Source of the DNA: Heterodera schachtii
Taxonomy: Eukaryota > Nematoda > Chromadorea > Rhabditida > Heteroderidae
Length of the DNA stretch: 64,000 nt
NCBI GenBank assembly: GCA_023374025.1
Contig: SIJG01000009.1
Location: 2,285,475-2,349,474, forward strand
Direction of reading: 5' to 3'
Below are positions 1-11,281 of this stretch, one piece after another. Below the pieces are notes generated by a model. That model saw nothing but the letters and a program-made list of their open reading frames with translations. It was not told the DNA's origin and did not search any database. Each line of letters opens with the position of its first letter. Position 1 is the first letter of the stretch. The translations under genes and the position numbers were made by a program.

Positions 1-243
1 GTTGCTCCCCGAGCCTCGGGGAGCAAAATGTCGGGGAACGGGGAGGAAATTCCCCGAAAGAATTTGTCGGGGATGGCTGGAGAAATTTAAAAAATGTCGG
101 GGAGGAAATTTTCATATAAAGTCTAAAAAACAGAAAAAGAAAAAGTCCAGAACAAAAAAGTCTTAAAAACTCATTTAAAGACATCTTATTTCAAGTGCAA
201 TTTAAAACTTTCGTAATTCCCCGAAACATGTCGGGGAGCAACC
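1..243. repeat. Fold-back element cut by window start
   Basis: The first bases (gttgctccccga) and bases ~229-243 (gtcggggagcaaccc) are inverted copies of one another. Between them are further inverted gtcggggA-type words. This is a short inverted-repeat element whose left tip lies just outside the window. The sequence right after it (gagcatggagaatc) matches the inner flank of another repeat seen at ~15,320 and ~55,729, so this element probably landed inside an older copy of that repeat. Confidence 0.6.
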
Positions 244-430
244 CTAATTTAGAGCATGGAGAATCCAGGAAAAAATATATGTATTTACATAAAAATGGAA
301 TCCCTAATTATGACACAAAACATTGCCCACGTAACACTTACAAACCAATTAATTTTCAAATTCAAAAAGCGAAACATTGTTTGCCTACATGAATTTAGCG
401 TGACAATTTAATGAAGAGAGAAGAATTTTG

Positions 431-1045
431 CCTTTTTTTTTTTGCGCACTAATTTCGATATATTAAACATAAATAACACATTTTCTACTTGGTTTAAACT
501 TCTAGGTTGACTTTTATTATGCCTTTTTGCGTGCCTTTAATGTTTTTTTTTGGCATTTTTTCCTAAAAATTTCATTAAAAATGCAATAAAATCGGGAAAT
601 ACCCCTCCGAAATTTGTTTTTTGATTTAAAAATTTGGCTTTAAAATGTCATGAAAAAATGTGCGTTAAAAATTTTAAATGCCCTTTTCCATGCCTATTTG
701 AGGATTTGTGTGCCTTTTTCATGCCTTTTTTGCAAATCTGTAAAAGATCAATGATCAGAAAAGACGGGATTTTATTGGTTTATTACTCAAATGGCTTTTA
801 TTTTGCAGCCAAACCATCTTTTGTATCAAATAAAATTTTGATTTAATTGTTTTTCCCTTAATTTTTGGTTATGACTAGGGACCGGATTTTGAGGCATATG
901 CCTTTTTTTTCTGCGCACTAGTTTCGACATATTAAGCATAAAAAACGCATTTTCCACTTGGTTTGAGGCTTCTACGTTGACTTTTACTATGCCTTTTTTT
1001 TTGCCTTATTCGGGATTTTCGTGCCTTAAATGTTTTTTTGGCATT
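431..1045. repeat. Two direct copies of a repeat arm
   Basis: Bases ~431-560 and ~896-1045 are clearly related. Both start with gccttttttt, continue with tgcgcacta followed by tttcgacatatta and a stretch ending cacttggttt, and end in poly-T with 'tgcct' words. Similar sequence occurs in the inverted element at 20,149-20,635. I see no gene in 244-1,837. The short reading frames there are AT-rich and have no recognisable product. Confidence 0.5.
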
Positions 1046-1837
1046 TTGCTGTTTTGGTAACTTTTTTGGTGTTTTTTTTTTCCGAAAAATTCCATTAAAA
1101 TTGTAAGAGCGCGACCCTAATTCGCTTTTTTTATTTCATCGTTTTGGGCGCCGTTTTAAATTGATTCCGATCGTTTTTGAGCAATTTTTGAGCTGGGATC
1201 ACATCAAACCGATTATTTACCAAATTATTCACTGAACAAATTCCAAATTTTATTGAATCATGTGCACTGATGAGAAGGGGAACTAAAAGAATTTTGATTC
1301 TTTTTAATGGCAAAAATATGTCGTGCCATCGGTGCGTGACGTCGGAAAAATGTCCCCTCTTTTAATGAGTCCAATTAATTAATACTTGAGGACAATTAGT
1401 TAATATGAACTGTAAAGAATTCGAATTTCTCCATTATTCACTGATAGGATTTATGTGTTACAAATTATTTAATTTAAAAAGTCTTTTTCAATGTGCCGGA
1501 TTCCTTTACCAATTTTGTCCTTCATTTTTAGTGCCACAATAAGAGTCTGGGAAGGTGCTGGCTCTTTTCGTAACCGAGCTCACCGACTCCCGACATTCCC
1601 CCCCCCCGACACATAGTCGGGGAATCGCCGACCCTAAGCGTTGTAAAATTTAATGCTATTTCAATCAAATATTTAAATTTTACCTAAACATCAAGCCAAA
1701 ATAAATGTTTTTAAAAAACGCGAAAATATTTGTGAAAATATTGAAAAAATCCAAATATTTTGAAAGAATTCAATAAAAATGAAAAAAAAATGCTTCAGAA
1801 CTTTTAAAATTATTTTCGCAAATTGTTTCGCCAAATA

Positions 1838-1975
1838 AATTGGAAACAATTAATGAATAGGACATGCAAATGAAACAGTTATAACATTTTTACCATATTT
1901 TAATACGCCATAGTTTCCATGGGCTAAGTGCTTAACACCAAAAGAAATTGTTAAGTGCGGTGCCATTCGGCACTC
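1838..1975 (+). promoter_or_regulatory. Conserved upstream block of chemoreceptor A
   Basis: This ~130-bp block lies ~190 bp before the receptor A start codon. It contains ggaaacaatta, then acgccatag, then ccatgggct, then ttgttaagtgcggtgccat. The same words in the same order precede receptor B (~8,905-9,045, other strand), C (~24,105-24,240) and D (~26,000-26,132), and one orphan site (~9,690-9,760). Conservation outside coding sequence suggests a shared promoter or enhancer. A recent common duplication is the other explanation. Confidence 0.55.
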
Positions 1976-2160
1976 AAATATTAGTTTTTAATTATTTGTT
2001 CACGCTTGGTTGATAATGTTTACAAAGCTTTTTGTCAGAAAAGATCATTAAAACGCGTCACTAATAAGGCACTTTGCGCTTCACACAAATTCATTGCTTA
2101 GGCTAATTGTTCATTAATTAATATTACATCTTTTATTACTTTTTGCTCATTGATAAACTA

Positions 2161-3507
2161 ATGGCTGATTTGAACATAACGGTAATTAACAAATTCATTT
2201 ATAATAATTATTATTATTCTTTTGAATTTCAGTTCCTTTTGGAATTGAAAAATGAGAGCCCAAACTGGAAACTAATCAGCTGTGCTGCAATGTTTGGTAT
2301 CATCGCCACCATGGGAATTGTCATCAATTTTGCTGTCATTTATGTCACCATTAGGACAAAGTAATTAAATATTTTTATGTTTGTGTTACTCAATGGCAGC
2401 ACCATTAATTTCCTTGTTAATAAACTAATTATTAAATTTTTGAAAACTCAATGGCACTGTCAATTATCTTTTGGCACTTTGCTCTTTCTTTGAAATTCTT
2501 CACCAATTTGGTCATTTTTTGTTCGTTTACGTCGCATTTTCTGGACAAAATTTAATTGAGTATCGCTTGGCAACAAAGATTTTAATGATTCCAATGGTGG
2601 GAGTTAGTAAGTTCAAAATTTATTTTGTATAATTTATTAATTTTTTTTGTTAGCTTCAAATTTAACTTCGATGCTTTTCACCGGCGTTGACCGACTAATC
2701 ATACTAATTTTTGGTGAAATGTATGTAATTAATGCTAATTAATTAATTAATTAAATTTATAGGCATAATAAATTCAAAATTCGTTTGTATTTGGCAACTG
2801 TTACAATTATTTCTGCGTTCTGTGGTTGCTTTGTCTGTTTTAATGTGCTTGATGATGGAAAGTTATACGGTGATGTGATGATCACCGGTTGCATTATTGA
2901 CTTTTCCATGGTTTAATTAAAAAGCATAAAATTAAAATAATTCTTTTAGTTTGCGACAATCTTCCGTTCCATTATTTTTTTGCTGGTCATCATAATGACA
3001 ATAATTATTTATTTGCTTGTTGGAATGGTGATAAAATTTAAATCAGCCGGTGATTAAAATGCCTAATTACGTCATTAAAATTTTAATTGCCCGCTAATTT
3101 AGGTTTACCATCAACTGCTCAGACCAATCATCGCGTTTTTCGAGCACTTTGTTTTATCATCACGCTGAATATTGGAGACTATTTTATCGGGATGCTTATT
3201 GTTTCTCTGATCAAGCTTTTGATTCCGTCTCCGCTCACTGCTTGGTTTGGGCAAGTAATCACTGCAATTCTGTTGAATTTTTGTGCAGCATCGAGTGGAC
3301 CCGTTTTATATTTCACGAGGCAAATTACAATTAAAATAATTTAAATTTATACATATTTTTTTTTATTTTAGCACCGAATATCGGCAAGCATTTCGGGATC
3401 AATTTCCAACAATATTTAAACCAATTTTAAATGTAATTCATGTTTCTCCGCAACAAAATGGGACCGCATTCGCTCCAACTGCACCAGGATGTCAACGCAA
3501 TCTTTGA
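2161..3507 (+). pseudogene. Srsx-like chemoreceptor A, probably splice-defective
   Basis: An eight-exon seven-transmembrane receptor locus, co-linear with paralogues B-D. Exons: 2161-2181, 2233-2360, ~2443-2606, 2654-2720, 2763-2910, 2950-3049, 3103-3319, 3372-3507. Exons 2 and 4-8 are open and in phase. They carry TM1 (IIATMGIVINFAVIY), the TGVDRL motif after TM3 and the C-terminal STEYRQAF motif of the Srsx family. At exon 3, where B, C and D have ...tttAG/GTCACTC, this copy reads ...gaaaACTC, so the acceptor AG is gone. The only nearby AG (2392-2393) would put exon 3 out of frame. A partial duplicate of the exon 3 start lies in the same intron (~2375-2420). It is either a recent pseudogene or uses an unusual splice. 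If spliced at the ancestral position it would encode 326 residues. Confidence 0.7.
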
Positions 3508-3754
3508 TAAGGGCACCGCGCCCAGGCCCAGTTCCGTATAGCACTAATGAACAATTAAACAATGGGGATATTTTATTTATACTTGTAATTAACAATTAAA
3601 TTTTTTTTAACACTTACCTTAAAATTTAAAGAATCCAATAAAAATATTAAAATTAATCATTTGTAAATAAATCTCAATAAAAATTTTGAAATGCCTATTC
3701 AAAAATATTCCTTTGGATGAATTTCACATGAATTTATTTTGGTGACATAAAAAC

Positions 3755-4093
3755 ATATAAAAATATTTATGAATTATGTTTCCGCTTTATTTTAAGTGTT
3801 GGAGAGCGATCATCACAAGTAAAAGCAGTGTAAAGCAAAAAAATAAAAATAAATTACCCCATTTAATTCATTCATTCATTCATTTGCTTGTTGGAAGCCA
3901 CGCCATATAAAAATATTTATGAATTATAATTTCTATTTCCGTTTTTATTTTAAGTGATGTAGGGCGACCATCATAAATAAAAGCAGTTTAAAGCAAAAAA
4001 AAAAAAAATAATAATAATATAAAATAAATTTCCCCATTTAATTCATTCATTCATTCATTCATTCATTCATTTCCTTGTTGGAAGCCACGCCAT
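3755..4093. repeat. ~170-bp tandem duplication with ATTC microsatellite
   Basis: Two neighbouring units (about 3755-3908 and 3909-4093) share tatttatgaattat, tattttaagtg, agtttaaagc-type words, a cattcattcatt microsatellite and ttgttggaagccacgcc. The microsatellite is longer in the second copy. It lies between receptor A and the secreted coiled-coil gene. No coding potential seen. Confidence 0.75.
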
Positions 4094-4454
4094 ATGTTTT
4101 TGTATATTAATATAATTTACATAGAATATATGCATATATGTGGATATATTCTAAAGCAATAAAATTATTATATTCATCTCATTGCCTCCTCCCCCATAAA
4201 ATTGCCAAGCATACAATTAATTCATTAATTCTTTTTTAAATTATAAATAATCCGTGCTTGGGTTTTCGTAAGTGAATCATCGTCGAATTTTAAGCTAAGC
4301 AAAAAGCAACCAAATTTTTCATTTTTGATATCATTCGATTGCCTTTAAGTTCTTATAAAATATTAAAGTTTTAATTTTTATATTTTGTCAAATAAAATTA
4401 AATATTTAATCCTTTTTCACTCATTTTTCTTATTTAGTCTCTCAAATCAAAAAA

Positions 4455-5944
4455 ATGCTTAATAATTTTATTTTCTGCGCTTTTTTCCTCTGCTTTTTGC
4501 ATCGCTTTCCACTTGGTTCTGCAACAGCTAATGATGGAATTGATGAAGCAGTGCCCGGGATTAGTGAAGAAAATGCTGAAGAACCAAAGTCAAGCCGAGC
4601 AATTCCGACGGACAAAAAAGCCGTAAAAGAAACATTTGCAAGTAAAAAAACACTGAAAATGGCCAGAAAAATGGCACGCCTTCAAAAGTTCGCTTCACTT
4701 GTTGAGTTGGTGGTCCAACCAAAGTTAAGTTTATTATAAATGACGAAATGACCATTTTGGAAATTCGGTTACTGTAGGAGGACAAATCTCCAATGATCAA
4801 TTCGGTTACTGTAGGAGGACAAATGTCCAATGACCATTTGGCAATTCGGTTACTGTAGGAGTAAAATATCTCCAGCGGCACAATTTTCGGCGAAAATTTG
4901 AAATTAAATCTCAAAATCTTCGATATTTTTTTTCTTTCTTTGGTTAATTATTTTTAATTGCATAAAAATTTAAAACCAAGTGCCATTATTTATTTGCTAA
5001 TGTTTTTTTAGGAATTAAAATTAAATGAAAAGCCAACCCAAGCAATTCCGGCGATGGATAAAGAAAATGAAGCAGTTGTTCCTGGAGAGGAACAAAAGCC
5101 CGCCATGAAAATGTTTCTTAAGCATTCAAAGCCGGCTTCAATAACTGACTTTCTTCAACCAAAGTTGAGTTTAATTTGTAAGCATTAAAATAATTTGATA
5201 AATAATTTAAAATGTAAATAATTATATTATTTTTTATTCTAAATAAATTTCGAACATTCACTAATTGGCCAACTGACAAATTTATTACATATTAAGCCAT
5301 AGATCCATAGGGAATATAATTTGTATAATTATAATTTTAGGACTATTCAGCCAATGATTTAATTTCACTATTGCAAAGAATTGGGCAACAATTTTCCAAG
5401 GATTTTGATAGAGTAATAAATATATAAATTCATTTATTTAATATTTTTTCAAAATAATTTTTTCTTCATGCTTAGGTCGATTCTGTGTTGGAAGCCCAAA
5501 GCGAACAGTTAAGCCGTTTTGAAGGTCGCATTGAGCAGTTGGAAAGTGCCAAAAATGGACTGATGGAAACACTTTCGGACGCAATGAAAGTAAAAATAAT
5601 AAAATGCGCCAAAAATAATTAAAAAAAGACCGGAATTCAAATTTGCGGATTTGGTTTGGGGTGGGGACTTGAATTTTTCAAAATTCTTTGCTAGACCGGA
5701 TTTGTGGGATTAATCCCCAATTTCTAAAAAAATGCTGGATTTCGGATTGGGATCATCGCCCGGGCTCAAATGATAAAACATTTAGCATGCCATTTAAATA
5801 GTTATTTTATGTATTGTATTTTAGGTTGCTTTTCTGTTGGCTTTGCTCATTGGCGGCTTCATCCTTCTGCTTTTTGCCTATAAATTGCTGAAAGGCTATA
5901 AACAAAAAGTTGCTCACGTGCCATTGGCTACCTTAGCAATTTAA
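4455..5944 (+). CDS. Predicted secreted/type-I membrane coiled-coil protein
   Basis: I do not recognise the family. The N-terminus is a signal peptide (LNNFIFCAFFLCFLHRF, then a small-residue cleavage region), followed by an acidic/lysine-rich stretch. Later exons: from 5012 to ~5177, 5351-5412, 5476-5589 and 5825-5944. The 5476-5589 exon (VDSVLEAQSEQLSRFE...) reads as a heptad-like coiled coil. The last exon has one strong membrane helix (FLLALLIGGFILLLFAY) and a short basic tail (KLLKGYKQKV). Exons 1 and 2 are related: both contain 'AIP', a Lys/Met-rich stretch and end near 'QPK', which suggests internal duplication. The exon 1-2 junction is uncertain. The frame-compatible donors lie just before or inside the LVELVV segment. 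Predicted topology: lumenal or extracellular N-terminus with a single C-terminal anchor. Confidence 0.6.
4745..4865. repeat. Three ~40-bp tandem copies in an intron
   Basis: The word aattcggttactgtaggag occurs three times, spaced by variants of gacaaatctccaatga, inside the first intron of the coiled-coil gene. Confidence 0.8.
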
Positions 5945-6329
5945 CGAAACAAAATTTCTTCAAATTAGGCCCCCCTAATTTAGTAATTTCCAAGTTTTCT
6001 TTACCTCTTTTAATTGCTACCTCACCTTTCGCTGTCTCATTGGTTATTTCCATTGTTATACTGTAGTTCTTTCTTAATAAAATAGATCCTTCATTTTTAA
6101 TTTAATTTCTGTATTAAATATTTACCTCTTCACAGAGGGAAGAAGAGACGAAAAAGTTAATTGAACTTTTGATACCGCAAGAATGGTATACAAGCGCTTA
6201 ATCTCGACGACAAAAATAAGAGAAAGAATTACAAAAATTAATGACAGTAGGGGGGCGGGGGGGGGGGGGGGGGGGTCGACCATCCCCCCTTAGCCCGCAA
6301 AGGCCCTAAAATGGGGAACCCTTGAGCAA
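5945..6329. other. Intergenic, no gene seen
   Basis: This is the 3' flank of the coiled-coil gene, with an aataaa-like signal near 6076. It is followed by AT-rich sequence and a long G run (~6250-6276) of the kind found in the fold-back elements of this window. Nothing codes. Confidence 0.5.
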
Positions 6330-6512
6330 CATTAATGACCTGAAAAATTGAGGACAATTCCCATAGTTGCGATGATACCCAATATGGAAGCACAGCTGAT
6401 CAATTTCCAGTTTTGGAGTTTCAGTTTTGCATGCCAAAAAGAACTTAAATTTAAAAATAATAATTTCAAATTGATTTATTAATTACCGTTAAATTGTTTA
6501 AAATAGAATCTA
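6330..6512 (-). pseudogene. Chemoreceptor exon 1-2 relic
   Basis: Read on the minus strand, 6360-6480 matches receptor exon 2 (words for ETP, WKLISCAS, GIIATMGIVLNFS), with the exon 1 end (NNLT) and a gtaatta donor beside it near 6495. The exon has small frameshifting changes (an extra base in 'PNW' and in the 'FSVI' region). No start codon or later exons follow before the poly-G tract. It is a truncated copy next to intact receptor B. Confidence 0.75.
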
Positions 6513-7388
6513 AAATTAAAAAAAAATTTCCGGCGTCAAGGGCTTCAGATCATCATGAAGGAGTGATCTGGTCTGATCAAGTTGCTGTAAAATCCTTTTT
6601 GTTCAGCATAATAAGCTATGCTTACATGAATTTTTTCAAGTTATATAAGAAATTTGTTGTATTTTTGACTACAGTCCATCAAGAGATGTTTGTTTAGAAA
6701 AAGTGAAGAAATAAATAATTTTGACAAAAATATTGAAATAAACTTATTTATTACTTCAATAATGAATTTTGTATATTCAATTGTATACAATATTATTTCA
6801 TATGTACAATAAATTACCTAGAAAATCAATTAAAAGGTACTGTCGAAACCAATCACTGTCGAAAACACCTGGTACGAAAAACTGCCTATATCATTTTGTG
6901 TCACCTATTTTGGGAAAAATCCCTCATAAAAACTATGAAGCCGGAAAAATTTCGTCAAATTTCGTGCATCGTAATAGTTTGACGTAATGTATCAATAAAG
7001 CAAATTTGAAAAGAATCCGAAAGAAATAACCTTTTTATTTTTTATGGGCTTTTGGGTGCATTTTTAAAAATTTGTGAGGTTTTCGTCAGGGTGACGAAAC
7101 ACGACGTCGGAGATTCGAAAATTTTTGAAATAAAATTTATTTTAAGAAAATTTTACAAAATAAAAATGAAAACGAATTTTTTCAGTGTGGCGATTAAATC
7201 AAATCAAGGGGAATACATATATATTTTTTTTTTAATTTTTTTTTTATTTAACATTTATAATTACAAATTTTAATAAATATTTTTAAATTAACGAAAAAAT
7301 TAAATATTTACATAACATTTATATGAATAATTGGGGAAAATCTTTTAAGAAGGTCATACATAGTCCAAAAACAGAAAATTATTTTATA
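6513..7388. other. AT-rich intergenic; 3' flank of receptor B
   Basis: No gene is recognised in 6513-7150. Bases ~7150-7388 are the downstream flank of receptor B (minus strand). They are an inverted copy of the downstream flank of receptor D (~27,490-27,720): shared words include ttttttcagtgtggcgattaa and tcatataaatgttt (reverse complement). The duplication therefore extends past the stop codons. Confidence 0.6.
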
Positions 7389-8673
7389 TCAAATATTTCG
7401 ATGAATTCCTGCGGTTGGGGCGAATGTGCTTCCATTTTGCTGTGGAGAAACATGAATTACATTTAAATTTCGTTTAAATATTATTGGAAATTGGTCTCGA
7501 AATGCTTGTCGATATTCTGTGCTAAAATAAAAATATCAATTAAATTATTTTAATTTTAATTTGCCTCGTAAAATATAAAATTGGTCCATTCGATGCGGCG
7601 CCAATGTTCAACAGAATTGCAGTGATTACTTGGCCAAACCAAGCAGTGATCGGTGAAGGAATGAAGTGATTAATTAGAGTAACAAAAAGCAAACAGATTA
7701 AATAGCCTCCAACATTCACTATGATGATACAACAAAGTGCTCGAAAAACGCGATGATTGACCGAATCGGCTGAGGGTAAACCTTAATTAGGGGCAATTAA
7801 AAATTTCAATGATGTAATTAAGAATTAATCACCGGCTGATTTAAATTTGATCACCATTCCAACAAACAAATAAACTATTAAAATCATTAGGAGTATCGAC
7901 AAACAAATAATGACTCGAACGAATGACGCAAGCTAAAATATATTTTATTTAATTTTATGTTTTTTAATTAAACCATGATAAAGTCCGCAAAGCAACCGGT
8001 GATCATTACATCACCATGAAATTGTACTCCATGGTACAGTGAAACAATATTAAAGCAACCGAAGAAAGCACAAATAATTGTAAACATTGCCAAATACAGA
8101 CGAATTTTATGTTTATTGTTCCTATAAATTATAATTGCAATAAATTATTTAAAAATAATTACTTACATTTCATCGAAAATTAATACGATTAGTCGGTCAA
8201 TGCCGGTGAAAAGCATCGAAGGATAAATTGCAGCTAACAATTGAATAAATTATAAAAACAAATTTTAACTTACCATAACCAAATGAAGGAATGTATATAA
8301 AGTTTGCTGGCAAGCGATACTCAATTAAATTTTGTCCAGAAAATGCGATGTAAACGAACAAAAAATGGCCAGATTGGCTAAGAATTTCAAAAAAGGAGCA
8401 AAGTGCCAAAAGGTAATTAACGGTGCCATTGTGTGACCTAAAACAATAAATTTTAATAAATAAATATATTTAATTACTTTGTCCTGATGGTGACATAAAT
8501 GACAGAAAAATTGAGAACAATTCCAATGGTCGCGATGATACCAAATATGGAAGCACAGCTGATCAGTTTCCAATTTGGAGTTTCATTTGAGAATTCCAAA
8601 AGGAACTTAAATCGTAATAAATAACACGTATAATTAATAAGTTAATTACCGTTAAACGGTTCAAATCAGCCAT
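7389..8673 (-). CDS. Srsx-like seven-transmembrane chemoreceptor B
   Basis: Eight exons on the minus strand: 8650-8673, 8478-8605, 8274-8437, 8167-8233, 7974-8121, 7833-7932, 7565-7781, 7389-7521. All phases close and give 326 residues. The start MADLNRLT is followed by NETPNWK (possible N-glycosylation), TM1, K-S/H-NGTVNYLLALCSF (TM2), the TGIDRL motif after TM3, and the Srsx C-terminal signature Y-F-T-R-S-T-E-Y-R-Q-A-F. Internal exon lengths (128, 164, 67, 148, 100, 217) are identical in A, C and D. Intron 7 uses a GC donor (AG/GCAAAT). By family knowledge it is a plasma-membrane GPCR of chemosensory neurons; its ligand cannot be inferred. It is closest to receptor D, in opposite orientation. 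Confidence 0.85.
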
Positions 8674-8904
8674 TATTAAATCAGCTTACAATTGATAAAA
8701 TAAAATATGAAATTGAAACATTAACGCACAATAGGTCAAATTAATGAATTCGTGTGAAGGGCAATGCTTATTCTGATGCCTTTTGTTATAAATTTTTTCA
8801 AAAAGTTTGTTTTTAAATTATCCACCTAAGCGCAAAAAAATAATTGAGAACTATTTGTTAGGTAAGTAATTTCTCCCGTTTTAATTATTTCAAAAGTCTC
8901 GTGT

Positions 8905-9045
8905 GGAGGAATGGCGCCGCATTTTAGAACTCGTTTAAAGTGTTGCGCACATTGAGTCCATGGCAACTATGGCGTGATAAAATCTGACAAAATATTATAA
9001 TTCTTTCACTCGAAAAATTACGGTCCATTATTAATTGTATCCAAT
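8905..9045 (-). promoter_or_regulatory. Conserved upstream block of chemoreceptor B
   Basis: Reverse-complement copy of the block before receptors A, C and D. On the minus strand it reads ttggatacaattaataatgg, then tttgtcagattt, cacgccatag, ccatggactcaatg, gcgcaacact and a degenerate version of the ttgttaagtgcgg core. It lies ~230 bp before the start codon. Confidence 0.55.
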
Positions 9046-9579
9046 TCTTTAGCAGGCAAAAATTGGCGAAAATTCAAAGTAAAACTAAAAACATAAATAA
9101 TTTATTTAAAATCGGCGAAATTTTGAACAAGGAATTGGCAATGATTTCGTTTTCGAGTAAATTTAATAATTTATCAATAAAAAAAAATATTGCTAATATG
9201 AAGAAATAGCCACTATATAATTATTTTTTTAAAAGGCATAAATACTTTTCTTATATTTATGATTTTTGCTTAAAAATCCCCTGTCCCGATAGCCATTTTT
9301 TTTTTTTTGGTTTAGGCACTAAAAATGCCAAAAAATTGTCATTTTTTAAATAACCGAAAAAAAGAAGAAGAAAAAAAGGATGATAGGCTTATATATTCAA
9401 CTTTTTTTTCGGAAATAATAAGTTAAATAAATTTTACATTTAATTAATCCGACCCACACTGATGATGGTGACACAATATTTTTTATCTACTCATAAATAT
9501 TTAAACCGAATCATTCGTTATTTCGCTGATTTTAATAAATCTTTTTTGTTTTTGGTTTTGCTTTGAAAATAAAATTTTT
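9046..9579. other. Intergenic, no gene seen
   Basis: AT-rich sequence with poly-A/T tracts. The stretch gatgatggtgacacaa (~9459) also occurs ~400 bp before receptor C (~23,905), so the later part belongs to the orphan receptor upstream region described next. Confidence 0.5.
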
Positions 9580-9800
9580 ATTCTTCCATGAATACCCAAT
9601 TCGTGCAATTATTTTTCGCCAAAAGTTTTACAAAAAAAAATAGGAAAAAAAAATATATGAACTGTAAATTTTCTGTGAAAAAATACAGCCCTGAGCTCAT
9701 TGAGCACCACCAAAACAAATTGTTAAGTGCGGTGTCATTCGCCATCCATCGTTTTGGCACTAAAAATGAAACTCCAAATTGGAAAATGAGCCCCGACCAA
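9580..9800 (+). pseudogene. Orphan receptor promoter plus exon 2 scrap
   Basis: Upstream-block words (gtgcaattatttttcgcc, ctgagctcattgagca, ttgttaagtgcggtgtcattcg at ~9719) are present without a receptor gene. About 30 bp later the words for NETPNWK (~9765-9788) appear and then stop. It looks like a receptor locus deleted from inside exon 2 onward. Confidence 0.6.
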
Positions 9801-10519
9801 TGAGAATATTTTTGAAATTAAATGGGAACTTTTGTTGGAAAATATAATAAAACACAAAATAATAAGGCGCTTTGTATTTATTTATAAACATTTAAAATTG
9901 TAAAGTCCTTAAAATGTAATTGAGCCAAAATTATTTGTATATTCGATAGCCCTAGGAATTCTCTATTTTTTAAATTTCAAAAAATTTCATTTGCATGGGC
10001 CACTGCGCAAGAATATTGCCACATAGCGGAATGTGCCCACAGCGATTGGATGGCAAATATGAGGGCAGAAAGGCTTTGACGTGGTGTGTGGTGGTGTGCT
10101 GTGAGAGGATGCTGAACAAATTAAATTTAATTGACGAGATTTCTGGATGGGAATAATTATGTGTTTTTTCCGGCCCTTAATTACATGTATACGATCACTT
10201 GAGCATTAATTGGTCAATCAATTAACACAAATTGTTACCATTAGGTTGGTTTAACTCAAAGTCTGATGCCCAAGGTCCGTCCGTCCCAGCCGCTTGCACA
10301 CATTTAATAATTAATTATACAGTATTTTAAGTGTCAAAAAATTCAATTTCCTTACTGTCGATCTGGCTTTTTTTTTTTTTGCTTTTTAGAAAAAATAAAA
10401 TAATTTTTTAGCGCGATTAAGGAGAAAAATGAAATTTAATTTTTTTTTGCACATAAAAATTATGTGTTAATTTGAAATTTGAAATTTTTGTGGGACAAAA
10501 AAAGAAAATTAATTTTAAT
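9801..10519. other. Intergenic, no gene seen
   Basis: No coding sequence recognised. The less AT-rich part (~10,000-10,130) has short GC/GT-rich stretches but no reading frame of note. Confidence 0.4.
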
Positions 10520-10527
10520 TAAATCGC

Positions 10528-10917
10528 GGTACTTTCCTGTTTTGAAGGCGCACCCCATTTGGTACTTGTGCAGTTTACACCAAATTAATTAATTTTTTTT
10601 TTGTTTTTAACAATAAAAAAAAATGTTTTCATGGGTATTTGTAGTCTCTGATCACGAATATGACATCCATTTCGGCAAATTTTGAACCCCGGACCCGAAC
10701 TCGAACAAAAATCAAAAATTCATTTTTCACCAAAATCCACCTTTATTGTCCAAAACCGATTCAAATACATCGAATTGAATGGAATAGGGATTTACGGGCT
10801 GGATGTTATATCTGTGATCAGCGGACCCCCGAATAAAATTGTTGCTTTATGCCCCCAAAATAAGTCTGATAATATTTAATTAAAAAATGGTGTGCGCCTT
10901 CATAACAGGAAAGTACC
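10528..10917. mobile_element. 390-bp GGTA-type MITE, 8-bp target duplication
   Basis: Terminal inverted repeats ggtactttcctgtt and its reverse complement bound the element. It is flanked by the perfect 8-bp direct repeat TAAATCGC (10520-10527 and 10918-10925). Inside are inverted arms with ctgatcacgaatatgacat and gaacccc/ggacccgaa words, as in many other elements of the window. It carries no transposase. The 8-bp duplication with GG-starting ends fits a hAT- or Merlin-like non-autonomous element; I cannot decide which. Confidence 0.85.
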
Positions 10918-11281
10918 TAAATCGCTTATAAAAAAATATAATTTAATTTTAAATATAGATAAAAATAGTTGTATTTATGAGCAGGAAAATATCTCCTCTT
11001 TTTTATATCCGTTCTTTTGCATTCATCCAATTTTTGCAATACGTTTTGTTCGTTTTTTACTTCTTTTTTGTGTTTCATTGTTCCATGCCCAAATTGTCTC
11101 ATCAGCATTTTTTGATGAGACATTTTTTGCACTAAATAAAAAATAAAATTGTTTAAAATAAAATTTACATAATTTCGGCTGTTAATTTTTTAAAAATGCC
11201 TGGTTTCTTCTGAATTCGCTTCACCGTCATTTTCCCGGGCATTTACTGTAATTTTGTATTACTGTATTAAGCGTAATATTT
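10918..11281. other. 3' flank of tandem-HTH gene 1
   Basis: AT-rich, with no independent gene recognised. Open frames here are low-complexity. Confidence 0.4.
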
